Positions 43,996-52,391 of a stretch of DNA of 64,000 nt are shown here, piece after piece (the first letter of the stretch is position 1; each line of letters begins with the position of its first letter). The notes under the pieces are model-generated. The model had not been told where the DNA came from and searched no databases. It was given only the letters and a program-made list of their open reading frames with translations. The DNA comes from Thiohalospira sp051746205 (GTDB taxonomy: Bacteria; Pseudomonadota; Gammaproteobacteria; Thiohalospirales; Thiohalospiraceae): NCBI GenBank assembly GCA_051746205.1, contig JBNJEU010000002.1:19177-83176 (forward strand). Reading direction: 5' to 3'. The position numbers and the translations under genes were made by a program.

Positions 43996-46131
43996 TTAGT
44001 CCTCCGCGGCAGACGACTGAAGTCGAGACGGATCCGCGACCAGCAGGAAAGCCTGCCGGAGCTGCCGCAGCAGCGCCAGCCTGTTGACGCGGATTGCCGG
44101 CTCCTCGGTCATGACCATGACCTGATCAAAGAAGGCATCCACGGGCTGATGCAGGGAGGCGAGATGGTCCAGGGCAGTGTCGTAGTCACGCTCCCGTGAG
44201 GCCTCTGCGATGGCGGGCAGGGTATCGGTCAACGTCTGGTACAGCGCTGTTTCAGCAGGTTCTGCGAACAACGCGGGGTCGATGTGCAGAGCGGACTCTT
44301 CTGAGAGGTCAGCCTGCTGCAGCAGGTTGGCCGTCCTTTTGTTGGCAGCCACGAGATTCTCTGCTTCGGGGCGAGCAATGAAACCCTGCATGGCCGTGAC
44401 CCGTTGATGGAAATCCAGCGGCCGCGATGGCTCGACACTGGCCACGGCCGCGTGCACATCATGGCTGATGCCGCCTTCAACGTAGTAGATTCGCAGTCGC
44501 TCCATGATGAACGCCATGGCCTCCGCTTCAGTGGCTCCGGACAGGGATTGGCTGCCCAGCTGCGTACGGAAGTGGTTTGTGGCGGAGTCGATGGCCTCAC
44601 CAAGGTCCAGGTCCAGTCGGGTTTCGATGAGGATGCGAAGTATCCCCAGGGCAGCACGACGCAGCGCATAGGGATCCTTGCTCCCGGTTGGGGGCTGGCC
44701 GATCCCGAAAAGACCAATGATGGTGTCCAGCCGATCGGCCAGAGCAAGGAGCCGCCCCGCGACGGTACCTGGGAGGTGATCGCCGGCGAACCGGGGGGCG
44801 TAGTGTTCCGCAATGGCATCGGCTACCGCGGGATCTTCACCGTCGTGCAGCGCGTAATAACGGCCCATGGTGCCCTGGAGTTCGGGAAATTCGCCGACCA
44901 TCTCGGTGAGCAGGTCGCACTTGGCAAGAGCGGCCGCACGTTCGGCGGCATCGCTGGAATAACCCAGCTGTGCCGAGAGATTCATGACCAGGTTCTGCAG
45001 ACGCTTGCTCTTGTCGTGCAGAGTGCCCAGCTGCTGCTGGAAAACGATGGACGCGAGCCGAGGGCGGCGGCTCTCCAGCGTGGATTGACGGTCCTGGTTC
45101 CAGAAAAACTCGGTGTCCGCCAACCGGGGCCGGATGACCCGTTCGTTACCGGCCCGGATCTGTTCCGGTTCTTGAGACTCGATGTTGGACACGGTGACGA
45201 AAGCGGGCAGTAATGCACCATCGGGGTCGATAACCGGAAAATACTTCTGGTGACCTTGCATGGACGAGAGCAGTACTTCGTCCGGGAGCTGCAGATAGTG
45301 ATCGGAAAACCGGCCACCGATCGCCACGGGCCATTCGACCATGGCCGTGACCTCCTCTAGCAACTCATCGTCCATCCGTGCCATGCCTCCGAGTTCCCTC
45401 GCGGTCTGTTCCACCTGACGAACGATCTCGGTACGCCGTTCGTCGAAATCTGCGATAACAAAGGCGTCGCGCAGACGCGCCGGGTAAGTCTCGGGGTGGG
45501 TCAGGGTAAAGGACTCGGGCGCGTGAAAGCGGTGTCCACGGGTCTCTGCACCGGTGGTCTGGCCCAGAAAAGGGAAATGGAGGGGATGTTCCCCGTGGAA
45601 CACTGCCACCCAGTGCACGGGGCGAACGAATTCGGCTTCCCCGTCACCCCAGCGCATCCGGCGGGGAATGGGCAGCTGATTGACCGCGTGGGCGAGCAGA
45701 TCGGGGACGAGGTCGGCCAGCGGTTGACCCTCTTCGGTGTAGCGGTGGACAAGCCATGCGCCCTTGTCGGTCTCGAGAGTCTCCAGATCGGTGACTTCGC
45801 ACCCGCAGGAGCGGGCAAAGCCGAGAACGGCGCGAGTCGGCTCACCGTTGTCATCGAAGGCGGCGGAGACGGCGGGACCGCGGCGCTCTCGAGCGGCACT
45901 GGGTTGACGTGCGGGGACGCCCCGAAGGAGAACGGCGAGGCGCCGCGGGGCAGCAAAGGGCCGGGACCCACTCGGTACCAGGCGGGCATCTGCGAGACCA
46001 GCTTCCAGATTGCTCGTCAGGGCTTCGGATAAGTGACGAAGGGCCCGGGGAGGCAGTTCTTCGGTACCGATTTCGATGAACAGATCGTCGGAGTGAGCGG
46101 AATCCATGGGTTTCTCCGCGTTGTCGGACAT
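43996..46131 (-). CDS. glyS: Glycyl-tRNA synthetase beta subunit
   Basis: A 711-residue tRNA-binding subunit of the bacterial heterotetrameric GlyRS. The conserved N-terminus FIEIGTEELPPRAL begins near residue 17. PDEVLLSSMQGHQKYF is the central signature, and the HD-like domain has LADRLDTIIGLFGIG. The start at 46131 lies 1 nt after the glyQ stop; an ATG at 46107 with GGAG upstream is an alternative giving 703 residues. A one-mismatch parS-like site lies within. Confidence 0.95.
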   Translation of the reverse strand: MSDNAEKPMDSAHSDDLFIEIGTEELPPRALRHLSEALTSNLEAGLADARLVPSGSRPFAAPRRLAVLLRGVPARQPSAARERRGPAVSAAFDDNGEPTRAVLGFARSCGCEVTDLETLETDKGAWLVHRYTEEGQPLADLVPDLLAHAVNQLPIPRRMRWGDGEAEFVRPVHWVAVFHGEHPLHFPFLGQTTGAETRGHRFHAPESFTLTHPETYPARLRDAFVIADFDERRTEIVRQVEQTARELGGMARMDDELLEEVTAMVEWPVAIGGRFSDHYLQLPDEVLLSSMQGHQKYFPVIDPDGALLPAFVTVSNIESQEPEQIRAGNERVIRPRLADTEFFWNQDRQSTLESRRPRLASIVFQQQLGTLHDKSKRLQNLVMNLSAQLGYSSDAAERAAALAKCDLLTEMVGEFPELQGTMGRYYALHDGEDPAVADAIAEHYAPRFAGDHLPGTVAGRLLALADRLDTIIGLFGIGQPPTGSKDPYALRRAALGILRILIETRLDLDLGEAIDSATNHFRTQLGSQSLSGATEAEAMAFIMERLRIYYVEGGISHDVHAAVASVEPSRPLDFHQRVTAMQGFIARPEAENLVAANKRTANLLQQADLSEESALHIDPALFAEPAETALYQTLTDTLPAIAEASRERDYDTALDHLASLHQPVDAFFDQVMVMTEEPAIRVNRLALLRQLRQAFLLVADPSRLQSSAAED
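45587..45602. promoter_or_regulatory. Degenerate parS-like site 4 (inside glyS)
   Basis: TGTTCCCCGTGGAACA differs from the parS palindrome by one base in the central CACGTG. It lies in the codons for VFHGEH of GlyS. Binding is uncertain because the mismatch breaks the core. Confidence 0.4.
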
Positions 46132-46132
46132 G

Positions 46133-47044
46133 TCAGACGGCCTCGCGTGTCGTTTCGACCAGCGGAAAGCCGGCCGCTTCGCGGCTGGCGTAGTAGGCCG
46201 CGGCCACAGCACGTGCCAGAGAGCGTACACGCAGGATGAAGCGTTGGCGTTCGGTGACCGAGATGGCCTGACGGGCATCCAGCAGGTTGAAGGTATGGGA
46301 CGCCTTCATGGCCTGCTCGTATGCGGGTAACGGCAGGCCGGCCTCGACCAGCGACCGGCTTTGCGCCTCACAGGTGTCGAACCAGGCGAACAGGCTCTCG
46401 GTATCGGCGAGTTCGAAGTTGTACCGGGACTGTTCAACTTCATTCTGGTGATAGACATCGCCATAGGTCACGACTCCCTGCGGCCCTCGGGTCCAGGCGA
46501 GGTCATAGACGCTCTCCACGCCCTGAAGGTACATAGCGATGCGCTCCAACCCGTAGGTGAGCTCGCCGGTGACCGGACGGCACTCGAGCCCGCCCACCTG
46601 CTGGAAGTAGGTGAACTGGGTCACTTCCATGCCGTTGAGCCAGATCTCCCAGCCGAGCCCCCAGGCACCGAGGGTCGGGGATTCCCAGTTGTCCTCGACG
46701 AAGCGGATATCATGGACAAGCGGGTCGATCCCGAGATGGCGCAGTGAGCCCAGGTAGAGATCCTGCAGATCCATGGGCGAGGGCTTGAGAACCACCTGGA
46801 ACTGATAGTAGTGCTGAAGCCGGTTGGGGTTCTCCCCATAGCGTCCGTCGGCGGGTCGCCGGGAGGGCTGAACGTAGGCCGCGCGCCACGGTTCCGGGCC
46901 GATGGAGCGGAGAAAAGTCGCAGGGTGAAAAGTGCCCGCGCCAACCTCCATATCCAGGGGCTGAAGGACCACACAGCCCTGGTCCGCCCAGTAGGACTGT
47001 AAAGCCAGGATGAGGTCCTGGAAGGTGCTTGGTGCCTGATTCAT
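46133..47044 (-). CDS. glyQ: Glycyl-tRNA synthetase alpha subunit
   Basis: A 303-residue catalytic subunit of bacterial glycyl-tRNA synthetase. The N-terminus MNQAPSTFQDLILALQSYW continues into the VVLQPLDMEVGAGTFHPATF motif, and GLGWEIWLNGMEVTQFTYFQ and ELTYGLERIAMYLQG are class II synthetase segments. The ATG at 47044 has a GGGACGA Shine-Dalgarno. Stop overlaps the glyS start region by one nucleotide gap. It is divergent from the PP-loop gene. Confidence 0.96.
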   Translation of the reverse strand: MNQAPSTFQDLILALQSYWADQGCVVLQPLDMEVGAGTFHPATFLRSIGPEPWRAAYVQPSRRPADGRYGENPNRLQHYYQFQVVLKPSPMDLQDLYLGSLRHLGIDPLVHDIRFVEDNWESPTLGAWGLGWEIWLNGMEVTQFTYFQQVGGLECRPVTGELTYGLERIAMYLQGVESVYDLAWTRGPQGVVTYGDVYHQNEVEQSRYNFELADTESLFAWFDTCEAQSRSLVEAGLPLPAYEQAMKASHTFNLLDARQAISVTERQRFILRVRSLARAVAAAYYASREAAGFPLVETTREAV

Positions 47045-47161
47045 GGTCGTCCCGTTTGCCGAATGAAAACGGCGCCCAGTATAACCGCCCGCCGGGCAAG
47101 CCGCGACGGGGCTTTTCAGGTAGAATGAGCGGCATCGAGGCCGTAACCCAAGACACGTACC

Positions 47162-48208
47162 ATGAGCAACGAAACCGTCCGCGCCGTGGCCCTCGTATCC
47201 GGGGGGCTGGACTCCATGCTGGCTGTGCGGATGATCCAGGAACAGGGCGTCCATGTCGAAGCCATCAACTTCTATACCGGCTTCTGCATCGAGGGGCATA
47301 CTCAGGCGATCCGGAAGAAGGATCAGGAGAAGCAGAAGCGCAACAACGCCCTCTGGGTTGCCGAGCAGCTGGGTATCAAACTGCACATTGTCGACATTTC
47401 GGCCGAATACAAAGATGTGGTCCTCAACCCCCGCCATGGCTATGGTCAGAATCTGAACCCGTGCCTCGACTGCAAGGGCTTCATGGTCGCTCGGGCCCAG
47501 GAGTGGATGGAAGCGCACGGATTCGATTTCATCTTTACTGGTGAAGTGGTCGGCCAGCGCCCCATGTCCCAGCGACGCGAGACCATGCCGATCATCGCTC
47601 GGGAGTCCGGGGCCGGTGACCGCCTGCTGCGTCCGTTGAGCGCACGCAACCTGCCGGCGACACGACCTGAACGCGAGGGCTGGGTGGACCGCGAGCAGCT
47701 CGGCGCCATCAGTGGCCGGTCGCGCAAGGAGCAGATGCGGCTGGCGCGTGAATACGGCCTGGAGGACTACGCCACACCCGCCGGGGGCTGCTGCTTCCTG
47801 ACCGACGAAGCCTACTCGCGCAAACTCGCCGACCTCTGGCAGGCCCGTGGTGTACGGGATTACGAGCTGGACGACATCATGCTGCTGAAAGTCGGCCGCC
47901 ATCTACGGCCCGACTCGGCTTTCAAGCTCATCATTGGGCGCGAAAAGGGGGAGAATCAATTCCTGCGTGGCTACCGGAACCGCTTTGTCTCACTCGAACC
48001 CACCAGCCACCCGGGGGCACTGGCGCTGGTCGACGGTAACGCTGACGCGGCGGGTCTGGAACTGGCGGCACGGATCGCTGCGCGCTACTCTCAGGGCAGG
48101 CATGCCGAGCGCGTGACATTCACGGTGCGAACACCGGAAGGAGACGAAACCACCATGACGGTGCCTCCGCAAGCGCCGGACGCCATCCCGAACGAATGGA
48201 TCCTGTAG
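47162..48208 (+). CDS. PP-loop ATPase, MnmA/ThiI-like thiolation protein with NFACT-R-like C-terminus
   Basis: A 348-residue ATP pyrophosphatase-fold protein. The PP-loop is SGGLDS (13-18). Three further conserved cysteine sites are NPCLDC (Cys101, Cys104) and GGCC (Cys210, Cys211), which would suit sulfur transfer or metal binding. The C-terminal third (about 235-348) has KVGRHLRPDSAFKLIIGR and ENQFLRGY, resembling the NFACT-R2 RNA-binding module found in such proteins. It is likely a tRNA thiolation enzyme; the tRNA and position are unknown. It is followed 2 nt later by tusA, which could supply sulfur. Confidence 0.75.
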   Translation: MSNETVRAVALVSGGLDSMLAVRMIQEQGVHVEAINFYTGFCIEGHTQAIRKKDQEKQKRNNALWVAEQLGIKLHIVDISAEYKDVVLNPRHGYGQNLNPCLDCKGFMVARAQEWMEAHGFDFIFTGEVVGQRPMSQRRETMPIIARESGAGDRLLRPLSARNLPATRPEREGWVDREQLGAISGRSRKEQMRLAREYGLEDYATPAGGCCFLTDEAYSRKLADLWQARGVRDYELDDIMLLKVGRHLRPDSAFKLIIGREKGENQFLRGYRNRFVSLEPTSHPGALALVDGNADAAGLELAARIAARYSQGRHAERVTFTVRTPEGDETTMTVPPQAPDAIPNEWIL

Positions 48209-48210
48209 CC

Positions 48211-48441
48211 ATGGCGCAAGAAGAACTCGATACGCGCGGACTGCTTTGCCCCCTGCCAGTGATCCGCGTTCAGGAAGCCGTGAGCTGCCGGGTCGCAGGT
48301 ACGCGGCTGCGGGTGCGCGCCAGTGACCCCGGCGCGGCTCACGATATTCCGGCCTGGTGCCGGGTTCATGGACACTCCATTCTCTGGTGCGAAAGCTCCG
48401 ATGATGGTGTGGAGCTGGAGTTGGAGATTGGACGTGAGTGA
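48211..48441 (+). CDS. TusA-family sulfurtransferase
   Basis: A 76-residue sulfur carrier with the signature CPLP motif (Cys13, DTRGLLCPLPVIR). The start at 48211 lies 2 nt after the PP-loop stop; an in-frame ATG at 48196 is possible. The C-terminal half has DPGAAHDIPAWC, a region typical of the family. In E. coli TusA relays sulfur from IscS to the tRNA thiouridine pathway; lithotrophs use paralogues in sulfur oxidation. Overlap by 8 nt with the CDF gene suggests one operon. Confidence 0.9.
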   Translation: MAQEELDTRGLLCPLPVIRVQEAVSCRVAGTRLRVRASDPGAAHDIPAWCRVHGHSILWCESSDDGVELELEIGRE

Positions 48442-49612
48442 GGACCAACAAACTTTGAGCTCGGTGTCGGAGCGACGGTACAAGGCCAGCCGCGGGATCA
48501 CACTCGTCGGGGCGGTGGGCAACGGCATCCTCGGAGTGGGGAAGATCTTCATCGGCTGGTTTGCCGGTTCGCAGGCCCTGCTGGCAGACGGGGTTCATTC
48601 CCTCTCCGATCTCTTCTCGGATGGCCTGGTGCTGGTTGGGGCCCGCGAGGGGAGCCGCGAGGCGGATAGCGAACACCCGTACGGCCACGGTCGCATCGAA
48701 ACAGTGGTAACGACCATCCTGGGCATCATACTGATCGCGGTGGCGGTCGGTCTCGGCTGGGACGCCGCGCGGCGCTTGATGGAGGCACCGGGGGAGTTGC
48801 CCGTTCCCGGTGTCCTGGCCTTGTGGGCCGCCGTGATCTCGGTTGCAGTGAAGGAAGGGCTCTACCACGTGACGGTGCGGGTGGGGCGCCGGGTGCGCTC
48901 ACAAATGCTTCAGGCCAATGCATGGCACCACCGGAGTGACGCGATTTCATCGTTGATCGTGATCGTCGGGGTCGGGGGGGCATTGCTGGGATTCCCCGCT
49001 CTGGACGCGGTGGCGGCCATCGTGGTGGCGGTGATGGTTGCGCTGGTCGGCTGGCGGCTGGCGACGGGATCCTTGCGCGAGTTGATCGACACGGGACTCG
49101 AAGGCGAGCGGCTCGCCTTGATCCGCCAGACCATCGAGGCGGTGGACGGCGTGCGCGATCTCCACATGCTGCGCACACGCCACATGGGGCCCGATGCGCT
49201 GGTCGATGTCCATGTCATCGTGGCTCCCCGGATCAGTATCTCGGAAGGGCACTACATCAGCGATCAGGTGGCGCAGCGGCTGATCGAAAACGTGGACGAG
49301 GTGACGGATGTGCTGGTCCACATCGACCCGGAAGACGATCTGGTCCGGGCGCCGAGCCATCACCTGCCGAGCCGAGCACAGTTGATCCCGGAGCTGTTTG
49401 CCCTCTGGTCGCACTGCCCTGGTGCGAGCGTGGTGGAACAAGAAGATGTGGTGCTGCATTATCTGGATGGCGCCATCGAAGTAGAACTGGTACTGCCTCT
49501 TTCCGTTCTGGGGAAAGAAGAAAACGTGGATGAGATCGCCGGGGCGTATGCCAGAGCGGCCGCCGATCACGAGGCAATACGCCACATCATGGTGCATTTC
49601 CGCGCGGACTGA
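48434..49612 (+). CDS. Cation diffusion facilitator (CDF) transporter
   Basis: A 392-residue metal exporter of the CDF family. Membrane helices occupy about residues 20-215. The metal site is His55/Asp59 (HSLSD) with His165/Asp169 (HHRSD), a 2-His/2-Asp pattern usual for Zn or Cd. The C-terminal cytoplasmic domain (220-392) is longer than in FieF. Start is GTG at 48434 within the end of tusA, with GGAG upstream. Substrate cannot be fixed; Zn is the best guess. Confidence 0.88.
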   Translation: MSEDQQTLSSVSERRYKASRGITLVGAVGNGILGVGKIFIGWFAGSQALLADGVHSLSDLFSDGLVLVGAREGSREADSEHPYGHGRIETVVTTILGIILIAVAVGLGWDAARRLMEAPGELPVPGVLALWAAVISVAVKEGLYHVTVRVGRRVRSQMLQANAWHHRSDAISSLIVIVGVGGALLGFPALDAVAAIVVAVMVALVGWRLATGSLRELIDTGLEGERLALIRQTIEAVDGVRDLHMLRTRHMGPDALVDVHVIVAPRISISEGHYISDQVAQRLIENVDEVTDVLVHIDPEDDLVRAPSHHLPSRAQLIPELFALWSHCPGASVVEQEDVVLHYLDGAIEVELVLPLSVLGKEENVDEIAGAYARAAADHEAIRHIMVHFRAD

Positions 49613-49629
49613 TGCACCATTTCAGTGCT
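49613..49629. promoter_or_regulatory. NtrC-like enhancer site 1 before glnA
   Basis: TGCACCATTTCAGTGCT matches TGCACC-N5-GGTGCA in 10 of 12 fixed positions. It lies about 93 bp before the -24 element and starts right after the CDF stop codon. Confidence 0.55.
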
Positions 49630-49643
49630 CTGGTGAGCTGCCG

Positions 49644-49660
49644 CGCACCACAATGATGCG
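49644..49660. promoter_or_regulatory. NtrC-like enhancer site 2 before glnA
   Basis: CGCACCACAATGATGCG keeps the GCACC-N5-GxTGC pattern of an NtrC site. Its centre is 31 bp from site 1, about three helical turns, and 70 bp from the -24/-12 promoter. Confidence 0.5.
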
Positions 49661-49722
49661 AGCGGTAGGCGTGACGAGCGCAATCGGTCGCTATCCTGTT
49701 GATATCTCGAATTTCCGTGGAG

Positions 49723-49738
49723 TGGCACAAACCCTGCA
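49723..49738 (+). promoter_or_regulatory. Sigma-54 promoter of glnA
   Basis: TGGCACAAACCCTGCA fits the -24/-12 consensus TGGCAC-N5-TTGCA with the invariant GG and GC doublets 10 bp apart, 85 nt upstream of the glnA start codon. It is consistent with NtrC-controlled glnA. Confidence 0.85.
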
Positions 49739-49823
49739 TTCCACGTTGTAAGCGGCGGCGTTGCCCCGGCATGGCGCGCACCGCACCTCAAATCGCAAAG
49801 ACCAGCCGGGAGGCTAGATAACG

Positions 49824-51230
49824 ATGTCCGAAAAATCCCTGCAGTTGATCAAGGACCACGGCGTGAAGTTCGTGGATCTCCGCTTCACCGACAGCCAGGG
49901 CAAGGAGCAGCACGTCTCGTTGCCCGCTGCCGAGATAGAGGGGGACGACTTCGCCGACGGCAAGATGTTCGACGGATCGTCCATTGCTGGTTGGAAGGGA
50001 ATCAATGAATCCGACATGATCCTGATGCCGGACGATTCCACCGCCGTCATCGATCCGTTTACCGATGAGCCGACCCTGAACATACGCTGCGACATCGTCG
50101 AGCCGAGCACCATGCAGGGATACGAGCGCGATCCCCGCTCGGTGGCCAAGCGAGCCGAGTCCTACCTGCAGTCCACCGGGATTGCCGATACCGCGTTGTT
50201 CGGCCCGGAGCCGGAGTTCTTCGTCCTCGACGACGTGCGCTGGGGAGTCAACATGAGCGGCGCCTTCTACCAAGTGGATTCGGAAGAGGCCGAATGGAAC
50301 TCCGAGAAGGTCTTCGCCAGTGGCAACATCGGTCACCGCCCGAGCACCAAGGGGGGCTATTTCCCGGTGCCGCCGGTGGACTCCCTGCACAATCTTCGCG
50401 GTGCGATGTGCATGGCCATGGAGGAGATGGGGCTGGGCGTCGAGGTGCACCACCATGAAGTGGCGACCGCCGGGCAGTGCGAGATCGGCACCAAGTTCAA
50501 CACCATGGTAAAGAAAGCCGACGAGACGCAGATCCTCAAGTACTGTGTCCACAACGTTGCCCATGCCTACGGCAAGACCGCTACCTTTATGCCGAAGCCG
50601 CTGGTCGGCGACAATGGCTCCGGGATGCACGTGCACATGTCCTTGGCAAAGGACGGCGTGAACATCTTTTCCGGCAACGAGTACGGTGGCCTGTCGGAGA
50701 ATGCCCTGTACTACATCGGTGGAGTGATCAAGCACGCGAAGGCGCTGAACGCCTTTACCAACCCGTCCACCAACAGCTACAAGCGACTGGTTCCGGGCTT
50801 CGAGGCGCCCGTGATGCTGGCCTACTCGGCCCGCAACCGGTCGGCATCCATCCGCATCCCCTACGTGGCCAATCCGAAGGCTCGGCGCGTCGAGGTACGT
50901 TTCCCGGACCCGACGGCCAACCCGTATCTCGCCTTCGCGGCGCTGATGATGGCCGGGGTCGACGGGATCATGAACAAGATCCACCCGGGCGACGCGATGG
51001 ACAAGAATCTGTACGACCTGCCGCCGGAAGAGGAGAAAGAGGTTCCGACGGTCTGCAGCTCGCTGGAGCAGGCCATCGAGGAGCTTGAGAAGGACAAGGA
51101 GTTCCTGATGCAGGGCGGTGTCTTCACCGAAGACATGATCCAGGGCTATGTGGATCTGAAGATGGAGGAAATCACCCGCCTGCGCATGTCCACCCACCCG
51201 GTGGAGTTCGATATGTACTTCAGCGTCTAG
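49824..51230 (+). CDS. glnA: Glutamine synthetase type I
   Basis: A 468-residue GSI-beta enzyme, ATP-dependent condensation of ammonia and glutamate. Metal-binding segments include FGPEPEFF and the later VHHHEVATAGQ; adenylylation site Tyr397 (NLYDLPPEE at 395-403) is present, so it is likely controlled by GlnE. The ATG at 49824 has GGGAGG upstream. It heads the glnA-ntrB-ntrC set, followed by a terminator. Confidence 0.98.
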   Translation: MSEKSLQLIKDHGVKFVDLRFTDSQGKEQHVSLPAAEIEGDDFADGKMFDGSSIAGWKGINESDMILMPDDSTAVIDPFTDEPTLNIRCDIVEPSTMQGYERDPRSVAKRAESYLQSTGIADTALFGPEPEFFVLDDVRWGVNMSGAFYQVDSEEAEWNSEKVFASGNIGHRPSTKGGYFPVPPVDSLHNLRGAMCMAMEEMGLGVEVHHHEVATAGQCEIGTKFNTMVKKADETQILKYCVHNVAHAYGKTATFMPKPLVGDNGSGMHVHMSLAKDGVNIFSGNEYGGLSENALYYIGGVIKHAKALNAFTNPSTNSYKRLVPGFEAPVMLAYSARNRSASIRIPYVANPKARRVEVRFPDPTANPYLAFAALMMAGVDGIMNKIHPGDAMDKNLYDLPPEEEKEVPTVCSSLEQAIEELEKDKEFLMQGGVFTEDMIQGYVDLKMEEITRLRMSTHPVEFDMYFSV

Positions 51231-51238
51231 GCTGAAGG

Positions 51239-51261
51239 GCGCCCCCTGCGGGGGGCGCTTT
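51239..51261 (+). terminator. Terminator after glnA
   Basis: An 8-bp stem (GCGCCCCC / GGGGGCGC) with a 4-nt loop followed by TTT starts 8 nt after the glnA stop. Only a short T-run, so partial read-through to ntrB is likely. Confidence 0.8.
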
Positions 51262-51308
51262 CCAGGCCGGTGGTCGTCGCCGTCCCGGAAAGCGCAAGGT
51301 GCCGATCC

Positions 51309-52391
51309 ATGGAAACTTCGAGCACGGTCCCTCTGCCGCTGACCCAGCGGATCCTGGACAACCTGAACACCACGGTCTGCCTGCTTGATGCCGAACTGCG
51401 CATTCGTTACATCAATCCGGCCGGCGAGAACCTGATCGGGATCAGCGCGGCACGCCTCCAGCAGACCCCAATCCAGACACTCCTCGTCAGTGAGAAACTG
51501 ATGGAGGACATCCATCAAGCCTTGGTGAGCGGTCACCCCTACACGGAACGCGAGTGTGAGCTGACGCTGACCAATGGTCGCTGGGCGACCATCGACCTCA
51601 CCGCCATCCCGCTGGCCGCGGCGCCGTCCCAGGAATCGGAAATGCTGCTGGAACTCAATCAGGTGGATCGTCAGTTGCGCATTGCACGGGAAGAAAATCT
51701 GCTGGCCCAGAATCAGGCCACGCGGGCATTGATCCGTGGACTGGCCCATGAAATCAAGAATCCACTGGGCGGTCTGCGCGGAGCGGCTCAACTGCTGGAA
51801 CGCGAAGTTGCGGAACCGCATCTGAAGGAATATACCGAGGTCATCACCCACGAGACCGACCGTCTGCGCAACCTGGTCAATCGCATGATTGGACCGAATG
51901 CGGTACCGGAAAAGCGGCCCCTGAACATTCACGAGGTGGTGGAGCGGGTACGCACGCTGGTCCAGGCGGAAGCGCCCACCGGAGTGCGGATCATGCGCGA
52001 CTATGATCCGAGCCTGCCGGACATGACGGGGGATGCCGACATGCTGATCCAGGCTACCCTGAACATTGTTCGCAATGCCGCACAGGCCATCGGACGCGAG
52101 GGCGAGATCATCCTCCGAACACGCTCGGCGCGTCAGTACACCATCGGTCATGTGCGCCATCGACTGGTGCTCTGCCTGGACGTCATCGACAACGGACCGG
52201 GAATCGCCGAGGAAATGGTGGACAACATTTTCTATCCGATGATTACCGGACGGCCCGACGGGACCGGTCTGGGTCTGTCCATTGCTCAGTCGCTGGTCAA
52301 TCAGCATGAGGGCTTGATCGAGTGCGAGAGCCGTCCCGGGCGGACCAAATTCAGCATCCTGCTGCCGATCCTGAACGAGGCGAAGACATGA
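51309..52391 (+). CDS. glnL: Nitrogen regulation sensor kinase NtrB
   Basis: A 360-residue soluble histidine kinase. A PAS domain spans about 15-110 (RILDNLNTTVCLLDAELRIR). The phosphoacceptor His147 is in AHEIKNPLGG, and ATPase boxes N (NIVRNAAQA), G1 (DNGPGI) and G2 (GTGLGLS) follow. It phosphorylates NtrC when nitrogen is scarce. Its stop overlaps the ntrC start (ATGA). The start at 51309 lies 48 nt after the glnA terminator. Confidence 0.96.
   Translation: METSSTVPLPLTQRILDNLNTTVCLLDAELRIRYINPAGENLIGISAARLQQTPIQTLLVSEKLMEDIHQALVSGHPYTERECELTLTNGRWATIDLTAIPLAAAPSQESEMLLELNQVDRQLRIAREENLLAQNQATRALIRGLAHEIKNPLGGLRGAAQLLEREVAEPHLKEYTEVITHETDRLRNLVNRMIGPNAVPEKRPLNIHEVVERVRTLVQAEAPTGVRIMRDYDPSLPDMTGDADMLIQATLNIVRNAAQAIGREGEIILRTRSARQYTIGHVRHRLVLCLDVIDNGPGIAEEMVDNIFYPMITGRPDGTGLGLSIAQSLVNQHEGLIECESRPGRTKFSILLPILNEAKT

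Noticed and set aside
49788..52307. 839-residue minus-strand frame opposite glnA and ntrB
   Set aside because: Antisense shadow of conserved genes, no recognisable domain.
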